NCBI GenBank assembly: GCA_047636495.1
Contig: JBLILH010000012.1
Coordinates: 33,872-97,871 of the forward strand
Reading direction: 5' to 3'
Length of the DNA stretch: 64,000 nucleotides
Origin: Endobugula sp047636495
Lineage (GTDB): Bacteria; Pseudomonadota; Gammaproteobacteria; Pseudomonadales; Cellvibrionaceae
Positions 45,644 to 55,067 of the stretch are shown here, piece after piece (position 1 is the first letter of the stretch; each line of letters begins with the position of its first letter). The notes below the pieces were generated by a model, which saw only the letters and a list, made by a program, of their open reading frames with translations, was not told the DNA's origin and ran no database searches. The translations under genes and the position numbers were made by a program.

Positions 45644-46486
45644 ATGAGTCATCCAGTTCAAGTTATAGCCGTAACGGGTGGTAAAGGTGGGGTAGGTAAA
45701 AGCAATATATCCGTCAATTTAAGTCTAGCGCTAGCCGCTATGAACCGTAGAGTCGTATTGATGGATGCTGACTTAGGTCTCGCCAATATAGATATTCTAC
45801 TCGGTATTAGAGCTGACAAGACGATCGCAGATGTATTATCTGGTGAATGCACTCTACGTGATATTTTAATTAAAGGTCCCGGCGGTATCCGCATTGTACC
45901 TGCCGCCTCGGGTGTGCAACACATGGCCTCCCTGAGTGCTCAGCAACATGGCGCAATGATCCAAGCCTTTAGTGATTTAGAAGGTCAGCTGGATGTACTA
46001 GTTATTGATACGGCTGCAGGTATTTCCGATACTGTTGTTAGTTTTGTGCGAGCGGCGCAAGAAGTGTTAGTAGTTGTTTGCGACGAGCCGTCTTCAATTA
46101 CTGATGCTTACGCACTGATCAAATTGCTCAATAAAGAATACGACCTTGTACGTTTCCGTGTGATTGCTAATATGGTGGACTCGCCTAAAGAAGGTCACAA
46201 CTTATTTATTAAACTGAGCGGTGTCTGTGAACGTTTTCTGGATGTGACCATGCAGTACGTGGGCGCCGTTCCTTTCGATACTAATGTGCGTAAAGCGGTA
46301 CAGCGACAAAAGCCTGTCATTCAAATGTTTCCTCAAACAAAAGCATCACAAGCATATCGTCAATTGGCCAGCAAGGTGAATGAATGGCCCGTGCTCTCTT
46401 CTCCCAGAGGGCATTTAGAGTTTTTCGTTGAAAGCTTACTGGCATCATCAAGCGCTAGCCAGTCTCATGCAACCAGTCATCAGTAG
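45644..46486 (+). CDS. flhG: MinD-like ATPase FlhG/FleN
   Basis: 280 residues with the deviant Walker A K-G-G-V-G-K-S near residue 14, switch segments D-A-D-L-G-L-A-N-I-D and V-I-D-T-A-A-G-I. Limits flagellum number, stimulates FlhF GTPase, and in Pseudomonas restrains FleQ. Begins like Pseudomonas FleN (H-P-V-Q-V-I-A-V-T-G-G-K-G-G) directly after flhF, the canonical position. Confidence 0.94.
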   Translation: MSHPVQVIAVTGGKGGVGKSNISVNLSLALAAMNRRVVLMDADLGLANIDILLGIRADKTIADVLSGECTLRDILIKGPGGIRIVPAASGVQHMASLSAQQHGAMIQAFSDLEGQLDVLVIDTAAGISDTVVSFVRAAQEVLVVVCDEPSSITDAYALIKLLNKEYDLVRFRVIANMVDSPKEGHNLFIKLSGVCERFLDVTMQYVGAVPFDTNVRKAVQRQKPVIQMFPQTKASQAYRQLASKVNEWPVLSSPRGHLEFFVESLLASSSASQSHATSHQ

Positions 46487-46576
46487 TCATTTATATAGTT
46501 ATGGACAAAGCGTTTTATAGTCAGTCTACTGCGGTTTACAGTAAAACCATTCGATCAATAAAAGTTGGTAGTAATA

Positions 46577-47332
46577 ATGACTTCTGAGGGTATTGATTTG
46601 TACGAGCAGGCTCATCAAACCACACAAGTGAGCCCATCATCTATCGAAATCTGCGTCGAAGACTACGCAGGCCTCGTGAAACGTATTGCGCAGTATATGG
46701 TGGCTAAAATGCCCGCTAGTGTACAAGTAGATGACCTCATACAGTCAGGTATGATTGGTTTACTCGAGGCAGCTAAAAAATATGACGGCTCACGTGGTGC
46801 CAGCTTTGAAACTTATGCCGGCATAAGGATTCGTGGGGCAATTGTTGATGAAATTCGCAAAGGCGACTGGGTACCACGATCAGTTCATCGTAATAGCCGC
46901 CGAATTAGTGAAACTATTCGTCAGCTAGAAGCAAAATTTGGTCGAGACCCAAAAGACAGTGAAGTAGCTCAAGCTATGGGTGTAGAAATAGAAGACTACT
47001 ACGCGATGTCCAGCGACGCACTATCAGGAAGATTGTTTAGTATTGAGGATTCATTTGAGGGTGATGAAGCCATTATTAGCGAAGATAAGCCATCACCCTT
47101 TATAGATCCGGATGCGAGTGTACAGCAGCAAGCGTTACGAGCTTCATTGGCACAGGCGATTGAAAACTTACCTGAACGAGAAAAACTTGTATTGTCGCTT
47201 TATTACGACCAAGAACTTAATTTAAAAGAAATAGGTCATATTTTAGGCGTTAGTGAATCCAGAATCAGTCAAATTCATAGCCAAGCAGCATTAAGGCTAC
47301 GAGCAAAATTAAAAGACTGGCAACCAGCGTAA
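46577..47332 (+). CDS. fliA: Flagellar sigma factor FliA (sigma-28)
   Basis: 251 residues from ATG 46577. Regions 2 (D-D-L-I-Q-S-G-M-I-G-L-L-E-A; F-E-T-Y-A-G-I-R-I-R-G), 3, and 4 (L-N-L-K-E-I-G-H-I-L-G-V-S-E-S-R-I-S-Q) are all present. Directs late flagellar and chemotaxis transcription. flgM, its anti-sigma, is not in the window. Confidence 0.95.
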   Translation: MTSEGIDLYEQAHQTTQVSPSSIEICVEDYAGLVKRIAQYMVAKMPASVQVDDLIQSGMIGLLEAAKKYDGSRGASFETYAGIRIRGAIVDEIRKGDWVPRSVHRNSRRISETIRQLEAKFGRDPKDSEVAQAMGVEIEDYYAMSSDALSGRLFSIEDSFEGDEAIISEDKPSPFIDPDASVQQQALRASLAQAIENLPEREKLVLSLYYDQELNLKEIGHILGVSESRISQIHSQAALRLRAKLKDWQPA

Positions 47333-47427
47333 TTGCCTTGCATATTTTTAGGAGATTCACTGGCTACATCGAAAACAACGTCTAGACTATAAATAGATAG
47401 CATTTCAACGAGTATGTGGAGGTTACA

Positions 47428-47808
47428 TTGGACAAGAATATGAAAATACTCATAGTAGATGACTTTTCGACCATGCGTAGAATTATTAAAAACTTATTGA
47501 GAGATCTGGGTTTTACTAATACTCAAGAAGCGGATGATGGCTTGACCGCCTTGCCCATGCTTAAATCAGGGGACTTTGATTTTTTGGTCACCGACTGGAA
47601 TATGCCAGGCATGACAGGGATAGAATTGCTAAAAGAAGTAAGAGCTGATGAAAAACTTGCAAGCCTGCCGACATTAATGGTAACGGCGGAAGCGAAAAAA
47701 GATCAGATTGTTGAAGCCGCGCAAGCAGGGGTTAATGGATATGTGGTTAAACCATTCACTGCTCAAGCATTGAAAGACAAAATAGAAAAGATTTTTGATC
47801 GTGTGTAA
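47428..47808 (+). CDS. cheY: Chemotaxis response regulator CheY
   Basis: 126 residues from TTG 47428, chosen because GGAGG ends seven bases earlier and the product then matches family length (MDKNMKILIVDDFS). An in-frame ATG at residue 5 is possible; the upstream GTG at 47416 overlaps the ribosome site. Acid pocket D11-D12, phospho-acceptor D56 in T-D-W-N-M-P, T86, K108 in V-V-K-P-F. Phospho-CheY binds FliM to reverse rotation. Confidence 0.95.
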   Translation: MDKNMKILIVDDFSTMRRIIKNLLRDLGFTNTQEADDGLTALPMLKSGDFDFLVTDWNMPGMTGIELLKEVRADEKLASLPTLMVTAEAKKDQIVEAAQAGVNGYVVKPFTAQALKDKIEKIFDRV

Positions 47809-47850
47809 TCAGTGTAATTAGGCATTAGTTAAAAAACAAAAGGTTTATTA

Positions 47851-48645
47851 ATGACAAGTCAATTAGGTACACCGTCAACATCCCCCGATATGATTGATGA
47901 ACTGCGCCAATGCGCAGCGCTGTTAACTGAAAAGTTACAAGGGGACAATTATGAAGAGGCGTCAGAATTAATAGCTAAGGTCATGGAATGTCGAGACCAG
48001 CATATTTTTCAATCCATTGGTAAATTAACACGTGGGTTGCACAATGCTATTGTTAATTTTAATGTGAATGGCAGTCAAGCATCAAGTGTTAATGTGAATG
48101 ACTGCAAATTTCATGATGCATCAAATCGCTTAAATTATGTTATTGAATTAACGCAGAATGCGGCTGAAAAAACCATGGACATGGTGGAAGAAGCTGCGCC
48201 GATGTCACTTAGCCTTGCGCAGGAAGCTGCACTATTAAAAGTAGAGTGGTTACGTTTGCGTCAGCGTGAAATGACACCGGTAGAATTTAGAGAATTTTAT
48301 ACACGTCTAGATGTTTTTTTTGATGTAACGGCTACCAGTACCACCAAATTAAATGAAAACTTACAAAACATTATTCTCGAGCAGGGCTTCCAAGATTTAA
48401 CGGGGCAAGTTCTGAAACGAGTGATTAGTCTCATTAGTGATGTAGAAAATAATCTTGTTTCCCTCGTGCGTATCGCAGGACAAGTTGAATCTGTTGTTGG
48501 GATAAGTTCTGAAGATGTGAATGAAAAAACAGAAAACGAAAGAGATATTAAAGGCGAAGGGCCGCAGATGAAGTCAGCGGAACGAGAAGATGTTGTAAAT
48601 GGTCAAGACGAAGTAGATGATCTACTATCAAGCTTAGGTTTTTAA
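47851..48645 (+). CDS. cheZ: CheY phosphatase CheZ
   Basis: 264 residues. Helical with the catalytic segment L-Q-N-I-I-L-E-Q-G-F-Q-D-L-T-G-Q-V (active Gln in Q-D-L-T-G-Q) and the C-terminal CheY-binding tail D-E-V-D-D-L-L-S-S-L-G-F. Removes phosphate from CheY-P. Canonical place between cheY and cheA, 10 bases before cheA. Confidence 0.95.
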   Translation: MTSQLGTPSTSPDMIDELRQCAALLTEKLQGDNYEEASELIAKVMECRDQHIFQSIGKLTRGLHNAIVNFNVNGSQASSVNVNDCKFHDASNRLNYVIELTQNAAEKTMDMVEEAAPMSLSLAQEAALLKVEWLRLRQREMTPVEFREFYTRLDVFFDVTATSTTKLNENLQNIILEQGFQDLTGQVLKRVISLISDVENNLVSLVRIAGQVESVVGISSEDVNEKTENERDIKGEGPQMKSAEREDVVNGQDEVDDLLSSLGF

Positions 48646-48655
48646 GGGGAACTCA

Positions 48656-50842
48656 ATGAGTTTTGCTGATGATGAAGAGATACTCCAAGACTTTCTTGTT
48701 GAAGCTGGGGAAATTTTAGAGCAACTGTCAGAACAGTTAGTTGACTTAGAACAACGCCCTGATGACAAGGAGTTACTCAATGCAATCTTTAGAGGCTTTC
48801 ACACAGTAAAAGGTGGGGCGGGTTTCTTACAATTTGATGCGATGGTCGAATGTTGTCATGTTACCGAGAATCTATTTGACATATTACGCAACGGCCAACG
48901 TCAAGTTACATCAGAATTAACCGATGTTGTGTTGCAAGCCCTTGATGCGATTAATATTCAGTTTGAAGCAGCGCAGCAACGTCAAGAGCTCCAACCCGCT
49001 GATCCAGAATTAATTCTTATGCTGGGCCGATTAGTGGCCTGCGAAGATCTTGTTCCCGACAAAGAGGCGATAACTGAAGCACCTACTGTTGAGGAACCTC
49101 AAGCAGGATCTCCAGGGGACGATATTACGGATGGTGAATTTGAGCAGCTGGTTGATGCAGTAAGCGACGTACCTGAAGTGACGCCTGTGTCTGCAGAAAG
49201 TAAATCGGTTACTGTCGATGACAATAGCAATGAAATAACAGATGATGAATTTGAAGATCTACTCGATCAATTACATGGTAAAGGCAGAGGCCCCGCAGCA
49301 CCGAAAAACGAAACAATATCAACAGCCTCTACTACTGCTGAAGAGCCTAGAAAAGTCCCGGAAGCAGACGATAGCAACCTGATCGGTGATGATGAATTTG
49401 AAGCGTTACTTGACCAGTTACACGGTAAAGGCCAAGGGCCCACTAAGAGTAGCGCAGCAGCAAATGTAAAAGCTCTGGGCACTAATAAGCCATCTAGTGA
49501 TAAGACTGTTGACGCCGCGCCAAAAAAAGCCAAAGCTAAAAAAGTGGAAGTGGAGGTGGAAGTGGAAGTCGAAAAAGTTGAGCCGCCTAAAGCAGCTGCA
49601 CTCCAAAAGCCTGTGGCCGCAGCAAGTAAAGCGCCCGTAAACGATATTCCAATTCCACCTGCACCTGCTGCCGAAACGACAGTGCGGGTTGATACGCAAC
49701 GCTTAGATGACATTATGAATATGGTCGGTGAACTTGTACTTGTGCGCAATCGCTTAGTACGATTAGGAGATAAAATTGCTGATGAAGCACTGGGTAAAGC
49801 AGTGTCAAACTTAGATGTGGTCACAGCAGATTTACAAACATCGGTAATGAAAACACGGATGCAACCCATCAAAAAAGTTTTTGGTCGTTTCCCACGGGTA
49901 GTTCGTGATTTAGCGCGCAATCTAAAAAAGGACATCAATTTAGAATTGGTAGGAGAAGATACTGACTTAGACAAAAACTTAGTTGAAGCACTGGCCGATC
50001 CCCTGGTCCATTTGGTGAGGAACTCGGTCGATCACGGGATTGAAATGCCAGATGTTCGAATGAGTAACGGTAAAGACAAAGTCGGAAGAATAATTTTAGC
50101 GGCTCAGCAAGAAGGTGATCATATCTTATTATCTATTACTGATGATGGCGGCGGCATGGATGCGAATAAACTGCGTGAAATTGCCGTTAGCAAAGGCCTT
50201 ATGGATAATGATGCAGCGCAACGTTTATCGGATACAGAAGCATTTAATTTGATTTTTGCCCCTGGCTTTTCAACCAAGACAGAAATTTCAGATGTCTCTG
50301 GACGTGGTGTGGGTATGGATGTGGTGAGAACCAAAATCATGCAGCTTAATGGCTCGATCAAAATTGAGTCAGAAATGGGTAAAGGGACCAAAATAATAAT
50401 CAAGGTTCCGCTGACACTGGCGATTATGCCTACTTTAATGATTATGTTGGGTTCACAAGCATTTGCCTTGCCTCTAGTGAGCGTTAATGAAATTTTCCAT
50501 ATGAATTTAGAAAAAATTAACATGGTTGACGGACAAGAGTGCGTCTCTATTCGTGACCAAGCAGTCCCCTTATTTTTCTTGAAAAATTGGTTGGTGAATG
50601 GTTCGGCCAATCAAGAGAAACCTAGCGAAGCACATGTAGTGATTGTGACAGTGGGAACACAACGGGTTGGTTTCGTCGTAGATCAACTTGTGGGCCAAGA
50701 AGAAGTGGTAATTAAACCTTTAGGGAAAATGCTAAACGGGACCCCGGGTATGGCAGGTGCAACGATTACCGGCGACGGTAACATCGCCTTAATACTAGAT
50801 GTACCCAGCATGCTAAAACGTTATGCTACCAGCAATCTGTAA
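48656..50842 (+). CDS. cheA: Chemotaxis histidine kinase CheA
   Basis: 728 residues. HPt domain with phospho-His49 (G-F-H-T-V-K-G-G), dimerisation and HATPase domains (L-V-H-L-V-R-N-S-V-D-H-G-I; D-D-G-G-G-M; G-R-G-V-G-M-D-V-V), and C-terminal CheW-like P5. The P2 position is a long acidic linker with three repeats of an I-x-D-x-E-F-E-x-L motif (about residues 157, 194, 243) and a Val-Glu alternating stretch at 49549-49573. Phosphorylates CheY and CheB on receptor command. Confidence 0.95.
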   Translation: MSFADDEEILQDFLVEAGEILEQLSEQLVDLEQRPDDKELLNAIFRGFHTVKGGAGFLQFDAMVECCHVTENLFDILRNGQRQVTSELTDVVLQALDAINIQFEAAQQRQELQPADPELILMLGRLVACEDLVPDKEAITEAPTVEEPQAGSPGDDITDGEFEQLVDAVSDVPEVTPVSAESKSVTVDDNSNEITDDEFEDLLDQLHGKGRGPAAPKNETISTASTTAEEPRKVPEADDSNLIGDDEFEALLDQLHGKGQGPTKSSAAANVKALGTNKPSSDKTVDAAPKKAKAKKVEVEVEVEVEKVEPPKAAALQKPVAAASKAPVNDIPIPPAPAAETTVRVDTQRLDDIMNMVGELVLVRNRLVRLGDKIADEALGKAVSNLDVVTADLQTSVMKTRMQPIKKVFGRFPRVVRDLARNLKKDINLELVGEDTDLDKNLVEALADPLVHLVRNSVDHGIEMPDVRMSNGKDKVGRIILAAQQEGDHILLSITDDGGGMDANKLREIAVSKGLMDNDAAQRLSDTEAFNLIFAPGFSTKTEISDVSGRGVGMDVVRTKIMQLNGSIKIESEMGKGTKIIIKVPLTLAIMPTLMIMLGSQAFALPLVSVNEIFHMNLEKINMVDGQECVSIRDQAVPLFFLKNWLVNGSANQEKPSEAHVVIVTVGTQRVGFVVDQLVGQEEVVIKPLGKMLNGTPGMAGATITGDGNIALILDVPSMLKRYATSNL
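49549..49573 (+). repeat. Six-base tandem repeat in cheA
   Basis: GTGGAA-like hexamers repeated about four times encode alternating Val-Glu in the CheA linker. In-frame, so length can vary without truncation. Confidence 0.7.
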
Positions 50843-50853
50843 GCAGATTTACG

Positions 50854-52086
50854 ATGCCAATAACTGTACTTATTGTCGATGATTCACATTTTTTCCAACG
50901 TGTACTGAAAGAAATTATAAGTGAAAACAAACAATTTACAGTGGTTGGTATCGCTAACGATGGGTTAGAAGCGATAGAAAAAGTACGTAGTTTACGGCCC
51001 GACGTAGTGACTATGGATTATGAAATGCCAATGATGGACGGTGTTACTGCTGTTCGTGAGATTATGTCGACTCATCCTTTGCCGATTCTTATGCTGTCCT
51101 CAATGACATTTTCGGGAGCAAGAATCACTATCGATGCGTTAGAAGCTGGCGCAGCTGATTTCATGACAAAAAACTTTGCCGAAATATCGGGTAAAGGAAG
51201 CGCCATTAAAAAACGCTTATATGATACTCTTTTAGCATTGGGCCAAAGCCAACTACTGAACCGGCAATCATCCACTTCAGAGCTTGTAGATAAAGATCCA
51301 TCAAGCCTAGCATCATCTAATAAACGCACAGTCGCCTCAAACACAGTCACCTCAAACACTATTGGCTCAAGTGTTGCTGGTAAAGAAAATGGCACTTCAT
51401 CCAGCGAGCCTAAAAAACGGGTAATGCCATTGCAAAAAGATTGCTCTAATGGCTATGCGGAATCTACTAAAACAGCGACTTATGCAAGTCATATTCAACG
51501 CAAAAAAAATTCTAATTTAGCGGCAACAGTAAAAATAATTGCGATTGGAGCATCAACAGGTGGTCCAGCAGCATTAACAGATCTACTGAAAGGTCTCCCC
51601 GAAAATTTCCGTTTCCCCATTCTTATTATCCAACATATGCCCCAAAATTTTACTCTAGCCTTTTCACAACGGCTAAACAAGCAGTGCGAGATAGACGTTA
51701 AAGAAGCAGAAGATGGCGATTATATTCAACCTGGTCGAGCCTTATTAGCTCCAGGTGGTAAGCAAATGATTATTGACAAAAACAACAAGAATAGAGTGAA
51801 AGTTACTGAGTCGACAGCTGAAATACATTACAAACCTTGTGTGGATATTCATTTTGCTTCTTTGTCAAATAATTATGGCGGGTCGGTATTAGGTCTTGTG
51901 TTAACAGGGATGGGAAGTGATGGATGTAATGGTGCACGTTTGCTAACAGAAAAAGGCTCGACTATATGGACTCAAACAGAGGATAGCTGTGTGGTTTATG
52001 GTATGCCAATGGCAGTTGATCGCGCTAATTTATCGAGTGCATCCTTCAATATTCAAAATATGACGAAAAACCTTAAAGAACTGTAA
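50854..52086 (+). CDS. cheB: Chemotaxis response regulator/methylesterase CheB
   Basis: 410 residues. Receiver domain with D55 (T-M-D-Y-E-M-P-M), a Ser/Thr/Asn-rich linker (about residues 135-225) longer than in E. coli, and methylesterase domain with Ser in G-A-S-T-G-G-P, His in I-Q-H-M-P and Asp in G-M-G-S-D-G. Removes receptor methyl groups in adaptation. Its partner cheR is not in this window. Confidence 0.95.
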   Translation: MPITVLIVDDSHFFQRVLKEIISENKQFTVVGIANDGLEAIEKVRSLRPDVVTMDYEMPMMDGVTAVREIMSTHPLPILMLSSMTFSGARITIDALEAGAADFMTKNFAEISGKGSAIKKRLYDTLLALGQSQLLNRQSSTSELVDKDPSSLASSNKRTVASNTVTSNTIGSSVAGKENGTSSSEPKKRVMPLQKDCSNGYAESTKTATYASHIQRKKNSNLAATVKIIAIGASTGGPAALTDLLKGLPENFRFPILIIQHMPQNFTLAFSQRLNKQCEIDVKEAEDGDYIQPGRALLAPGGKQMIIDKNNKNRVKVTESTAEIHYKPCVDIHFASLSNNYGGSVLGLVLTGMGSDGCNGARLLTEKGSTIWTQTEDSCVVYGMPMAVDRANLSSASFNIQNMTKNLKEL

Positions 52087-52237
52087 TGAATTTTAAAGGC
52101 GTTTTTTTCAATTTCTCTTTTTAATTCCTCCTTATTCACGTTTTCCTTCACTGCTCAATCATTGCTAAAGTAATATTTTGTACTATTATTGTAGAGCATC
52201 TATTTTTAAAAGTACGAGTTTTAAAAATACAATATTC

Positions 52238-52283
52238 TGATATCGGCAGACAGATATCAGTAGACATTGCCCAACCGATATCA
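52238..52283. repeat. Inverted repeat upstream of motC
   Basis: TGATATCGG (52238-52246) and CCGATATCA (52275-52283) are perfect inverted copies, with a further GATATCAG between them, 33 bases before motC. Could be a regulator site or mRNA structure; no sigma-28 pair is convincing here. Confidence 0.45.
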
Positions 52284-52315
52284 ATTAGAAAGCACCTATT
52301 GTCTAGAGAAAATAT

Positions 52316-53062
52316 ATGAAGTTAGACTTGCTCAGTATTTCGGGGATTATGATTGCCTTTGCTGCGTTATTAGGTGGTAACTTTCTTGAAGGCGGAGTAT
52401 GGCAGCAACTTATCAATGGGCCTGCTGCACTTATTGTGTTTGGAGGCACGATTGGAGCAGCTATGTTGCAGACACCTCACACCACACTAAAAAGAGCATT
52501 AAAACTCTCTCGTTGGATTTTTTTTCCACCTGTGATTGATTACGAAAAAACCATTAAAAAGATTGCAGGCTGGTCGACGATCACTCGGCAAAAAGGATTA
52601 CTTGGGTTGGAAGATCAGGTCAACGAAGAAAAAGACCCCTATATACAAAAAGCGTTAAAATTATTAATCGATGAAGGCTCAGCACAGACATTGCGCCGTG
52701 TGCTCGAAGCAGATTTAATTTTGGATGAACAAAGAGATCAAGATGCCGTTAAGTTTTATACAAGTATGGGTGGATATGCACCAACCATCGGCATTATCGG
52801 CGCAGTCATGGGGCTGATTTATGTAATGCGTAATCTAGGTGATCCATCACAATTAGGCGCAGGCATTGCCGTTGCTTTTATTGCCACCATTTATGGAGTG
52901 GCGTTAGCTAACTTATTATTACTGCCGATTGCAAATAAATTAACAACCTATGTTAATAATCAATCCCACTTGAAAGAATTGGTTATTGAAGGCGTAATTT
53001 ATGTAGCTGATGGTGAAAGTCCACGTTCTATTTCACTCAAACTGGACGGGTTTATTGTATAG
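52316..53062 (+). CDS. motC: Flagellar motor stator protein MotC (MotA family)
   Basis: 248 residues with four membrane helices and the MotA/ExbB channel region (A-P-T-I-G-I-I-G-A-V-M-G-L-I; A-V-A-F-I-A-T-I-Y-G-V-A-L-A-N). The second stator set of Pseudomonas-type bacteria, encoded after cheB. Carries ions with MotD, the next gene. Confidence 0.93.
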   Translation: MKLDLLSISGIMIAFAALLGGNFLEGGVWQQLINGPAALIVFGGTIGAAMLQTPHTTLKRALKLSRWIFFPPVIDYEKTIKKIAGWSTITRQKGLLGLEDQVNEEKDPYIQKALKLLIDEGSAQTLRRVLEADLILDEQRDQDAVKFYTSMGGYAPTIGIIGAVMGLIYVMRNLGDPSQLGAGIAVAFIATIYGVALANLLLLPIANKLTTYVNNQSHLKELVIEGVIYVADGESPRSISLKLDGFIV

Positions 53063-53107
53063 CCTAAGATTTACTCTATTGAGGGTCTACTGTTGTAGAG
53101 GTCTGTT

Positions 53108-54061
53108 ATGTTAAAAAGACGATCGATAGACTTACAGATTAATCACGAAAGATGGCTAGTGTCTTATGCTGACTTTGTTACCTTGTTATTCGCTTTCTTT
53201 GTGGTGATGTATTCTGTTTCCCATATTAATGAACAAAAATATCAAGAGTTGTCGTCTACGTTAAACGAAGTGTTTAGTGAGCGCGTTGAAAATAAACCTA
53301 TTGAATACCAAGTAAGTCAACAAAAAGACTCTGCTAATAATGTGGGGAATAGTATTATGGCATTACCCGCTTTAGCGGATAAATTTTACGATCAGCTGTC
53401 TGCTTTGATAGACGAGGGTGCGATCGAAGTGACCAATAATGAATTATGGTTACATATTTCTCTTAATAATCGTATTTTGTTCGATATGGGTAGTGTTCAA
53501 CCTACCTCGCAAGCGAAAGAAGTTGTCGCCAATATTTCGACAATTCTTGGTAGTACTACCAATCCAATTAGTGTTGAAGGCTTTACCGATAATTTAGCGA
53601 TTAATACGGCCCAATTCCCCAGTAACTGGCAACTGTCGGCGGCGCGGGCGGCGGCGATCGTTCAGTTATTGACCGCAAACGGTGTGGCACCTGAGCAGCT
53701 ATCTGCAATAGGGTATGGAGAGTTCCGGCCTATCGCAGATAACGCGACTGAGGCGGGGCGGGCTAAAAACCGAAGAGTGGCATTGGTGATTGGCAAATTT
53801 AATCAGGAGCGGCCCACGTCAGAGTCAAGTATGGCTAACGTTAGTACTTATACAGATAAACCTGACGAAGATAAGGATTTACTAGACTCCACAAATACCA
53901 ATCAAACTGTTGATACTGAAATTGGTGCAGTACCGTCATCAGATACGTCCACTGACGGGAAATCAGTATTTCCGACAAGTTCACCAGAAGCTATTGAGCC
54001 GATTATCTTAGATAATGGTGAGTTACTATTTACAGCGGATCCAGAAGTGTCAGAACCATAG
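53108..54061 (+). CDS. motD: Flagellar motor stator protein MotD (MotB family)
   Basis: 317 residues. One membrane helix with the channel aspartate D22 (S-Y-A-D-F-V-T-L-L-F-A-F-F), then an OmpA-like peptidoglycan-binding domain (V-E-G-F-T-D; N-W-Q-L-S-A-A-R-A; G-Y-G-E-F-R-P; N-R-R-V). The last 75 residues are Ser/Thr/Asp-rich and variable. Anchors the MotC channel to the wall. Confidence 0.93.
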   Translation: MLKRRSIDLQINHERWLVSYADFVTLLFAFFVVMYSVSHINEQKYQELSSTLNEVFSERVENKPIEYQVSQQKDSANNVGNSIMALPALADKFYDQLSALIDEGAIEVTNNELWLHISLNNRILFDMGSVQPTSQAKEVVANISTILGSTTNPISVEGFTDNLAINTAQFPSNWQLSAARAAAIVQLLTANGVAPEQLSAIGYGEFRPIADNATEAGRAKNRRVALVIGKFNQERPTSESSMANVSTYTDKPDEDKDLLDSTNTNQTVDTEIGAVPSSDTSTDGKSVFPTSSPEAIEPIILDNGELLFTADPEVSEP

Positions 54062-54233
54062 ACACACTACCGCCGTCACCAGCGTCAATTTATACACGGT
54101 CTTGGCTAGGGCATAAAAATTGCTTGTTTTAGTATAAGTAGAGCATGAGAGTAATATCCAAGTAAATTAATATATGAACAAGTCAAGATAAACGTATCAA
54201 CGACATAACATTGACGCTAAAGAGGTTCACACC

Positions 54234-55067
54234 GTGCAAGTCTGGACAGTCGCTAATCAAAAAGGGGGCGTCGGCAAGACGACAACCTCCGTTGCCCTTG
54301 CGGGTATTGCTGCGGAACATGGGAAGCGAGTATTACTTATTGACTTAGATCCACAGGGGTCTTTAACGTGCTATTTTGGCGGTGATCCCGATCATGTGCC
54401 CATTAGCGTGTTTACTTTATTTCAGGATAAATCTGTTATTTGTTTAGCCAGTATCATGCAATTGTTAATCCCCACCGGTTTTGACAATATAACCCTGCTG
54501 CCAGCCTCTACTGCGTTGGCCACGTTAGAGCGCTTAGCGGTAGGTAAGGGCGGCTTAGGGTTAGTGATTAGCCACACGGTAAAGCAAATAAAAGACGAGT
54601 TCGACTTGGTTATTATTGATTCTCCGCCTGTCTTAGGGGTGTTACTAATTAATGCATTAGCTGCGTGCGATAGGTTGATTATTCCTGTTCAGACCGAGCA
54701 TTTGGCTTTAAAAGGCTTAGAACGAATGTTGCATACTCTGCGCATGCTTGACCAATCACAGCATCGTGCATTACGCTATGTGATCGTGCCCACTATGTTT
54801 GATCGAAGAACGCAGGCATCGGTTTTATCGCTTCGGATAATACGTCACCAACATGGAATGGATACTTGGCCGAGTAAAATCCCTATTGATACTCGCTTAA
54901 GAGATGCCAGCAGAGCGGGCGTCCCGCCAAATTCATATGATGGTAATAGTAACGGGCTGGTTGCATATCGTAGCTTATACTATTGGCTGTTAGAGGATGA
55001 CACACGAGATACTTCTTCTAGCTGGGGTAAATTTAATCGATCCTCTAAAGGGCAAGTCACCCAATGA
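54234..55067 (+). CDS. parC: ParA-family ATPase ParC (polar chemotaxis array positioning)
   Basis: 277 residues from GTG 54234 with AAGAGG upstream. Deviant Walker A K-G-G-V-G-K-T-T near residue 10, L-L-I-D-L-D-P-Q-G-S, and V-I-I-D-S-P-P. No parB/parS accompanies it; it overlaps a ParP-like gene by four bases inside the chemotaxis operon, so the Vibrio ParC role (placing arrays at the pole) is far likelier than plasmid or chromosome partition. Confidence 0.88.
   Translation: MQVWTVANQKGGVGKTTTSVALAGIAAEHGKRVLLIDLDPQGSLTCYFGGDPDHVPISVFTLFQDKSVICLASIMQLLIPTGFDNITLLPASTALATLERLAVGKGGLGLVISHTVKQIKDEFDLVIIDSPPVLGVLLINALAACDRLIIPVQTEHLALKGLERMLHTLRMLDQSQHRALRYVIVPTMFDRRTQASVLSLRIIRHQHGMDTWPSKIPIDTRLRDASRAGVPPNSYDGNSNGLVAYRSLYYWLLEDDTRDTSSSWGKFNRSSKGQVTQ

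Noticed and set aside
49267..49974. 235-codon minus-strand frame inside cheA
   Set aside because: Ser/Thr/Ala-rich shadow of the biased cheA linker on the opposite strand.
54234..55067. ParA as plasmid or chromosome partition gene
   Set aside because: No parB or parS; embedded in the chemotaxis operon with four-base overlap to a CheW-domain gene.
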